This document shows positions 5,622-5,665 of a stretch of 5,665 nucleotides of DNA, in pieces (positions within the stretch are counted from its first letter, which is position 1; every line of letters begins with the position of its first letter). The DNA is from Candidatus Eisenbergiella stercorigallinarum (lineage in GTDB: Bacteria > Bacillota > Clostridia > Lachnospirales > Lachnospiraceae), in assembly GCA_019120525.1 (NCBI GenBank), contig DWUW01000218.1, positions 1 to 5,665 of the forward strand, written 5' to 3'. A model generated the notes under the pieces. That model did not search any database, was not told the origin of the DNA, and worked only from the letters and a program-made list of their open reading frames with translations. A program made the position numbers and the translations under genes.

Positions 5622-5665
5622 TTATTTATAGTTCACGATCTTCCCAAAATCAGCCTTGAGGGACG
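5622..5665 (-). CDS. Possible C-terminal end of a convergent gene (13 codons visible)
   Basis: On the - strand the frame running in from the right edge reads SLKADFGKIVNYK and stops at TAA (5624-5622). The composition looks like a real protein end, and a gene facing the terminator from this side fits the two-way hairpin. Too little is visible to name a family; another frame or no gene at all remains possible. Confidence 0.3.
   Translation of the reverse strand, partial: SLKADFGKIVNYK

Overview
The window looks like part of a Clostridia chromosome, most likely Lachnospiraceae-like (Bacillota). The reasons are strong AGGAGG-type ribosome binding sites, GC content near one half (judged by eye), tightly packed genes all on the + strand, DivIVA-like proteins, and the families present. 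The taxon is an inference from family content; nothing in the window fixes it.

Layout. (1) 3-875: the C-terminal part of a CotH-family protein kinase, cut by the left window edge, ending in a fibronectin-III-like beta domain. (2) 865-1632: a polyphosphate polymerase of the VTC/TTM tunnel family, starting at a GTG inside the end of the kinase gene. (3) 1680-2363: a DUF4956 integral membrane protein with a soluble C-terminal domain. (4) 2356-3759: a membrane-anchored DUF4832 protein with a glycoside-hydrolase-like barrel, overlapping gene 3 by 8 bases. (5) 3785-4585 and (6) 4616-5518: two paralogous DivIVA-like coiled-coil proteins, each behind a good Shine-Dalgarno. (7) 5530-5575: a long hairpin with A-rich and T-rich flanks, ending the + strand unit and probably terminating in both directions. 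(8) 5622-5665: probably the last 13 codons of a convergent - strand gene.

How they may work together. Genes 1-4 overlap or nearly abut, so they read as one translationally linked unit. It holds a kinase-fold enzyme expected outside the membrane, a cytoplasmic polyphosphate synthase, a multi-pass membrane protein and a surface-anchored carbohydrate-active-looking protein. As far as I recall, CotH, VTC and DUF4956 genes recur together in Bacillota, but the joint function is not established. One reading is a polyphosphate synthesis-and-export or envelope-modification system in which VTC plus DUF4956 does in two polypeptides what eukaryotic VTC complexes do. The two DivIVA-like genes follow in the same direction with no visible terminator between. 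They may place this machinery at poles or septa, or may simply be a neighbouring division unit.

No RNA genes, CRISPR arrays, insertion sequences or riboswitches were seen. There is no gene-free stretch over 300 bases.
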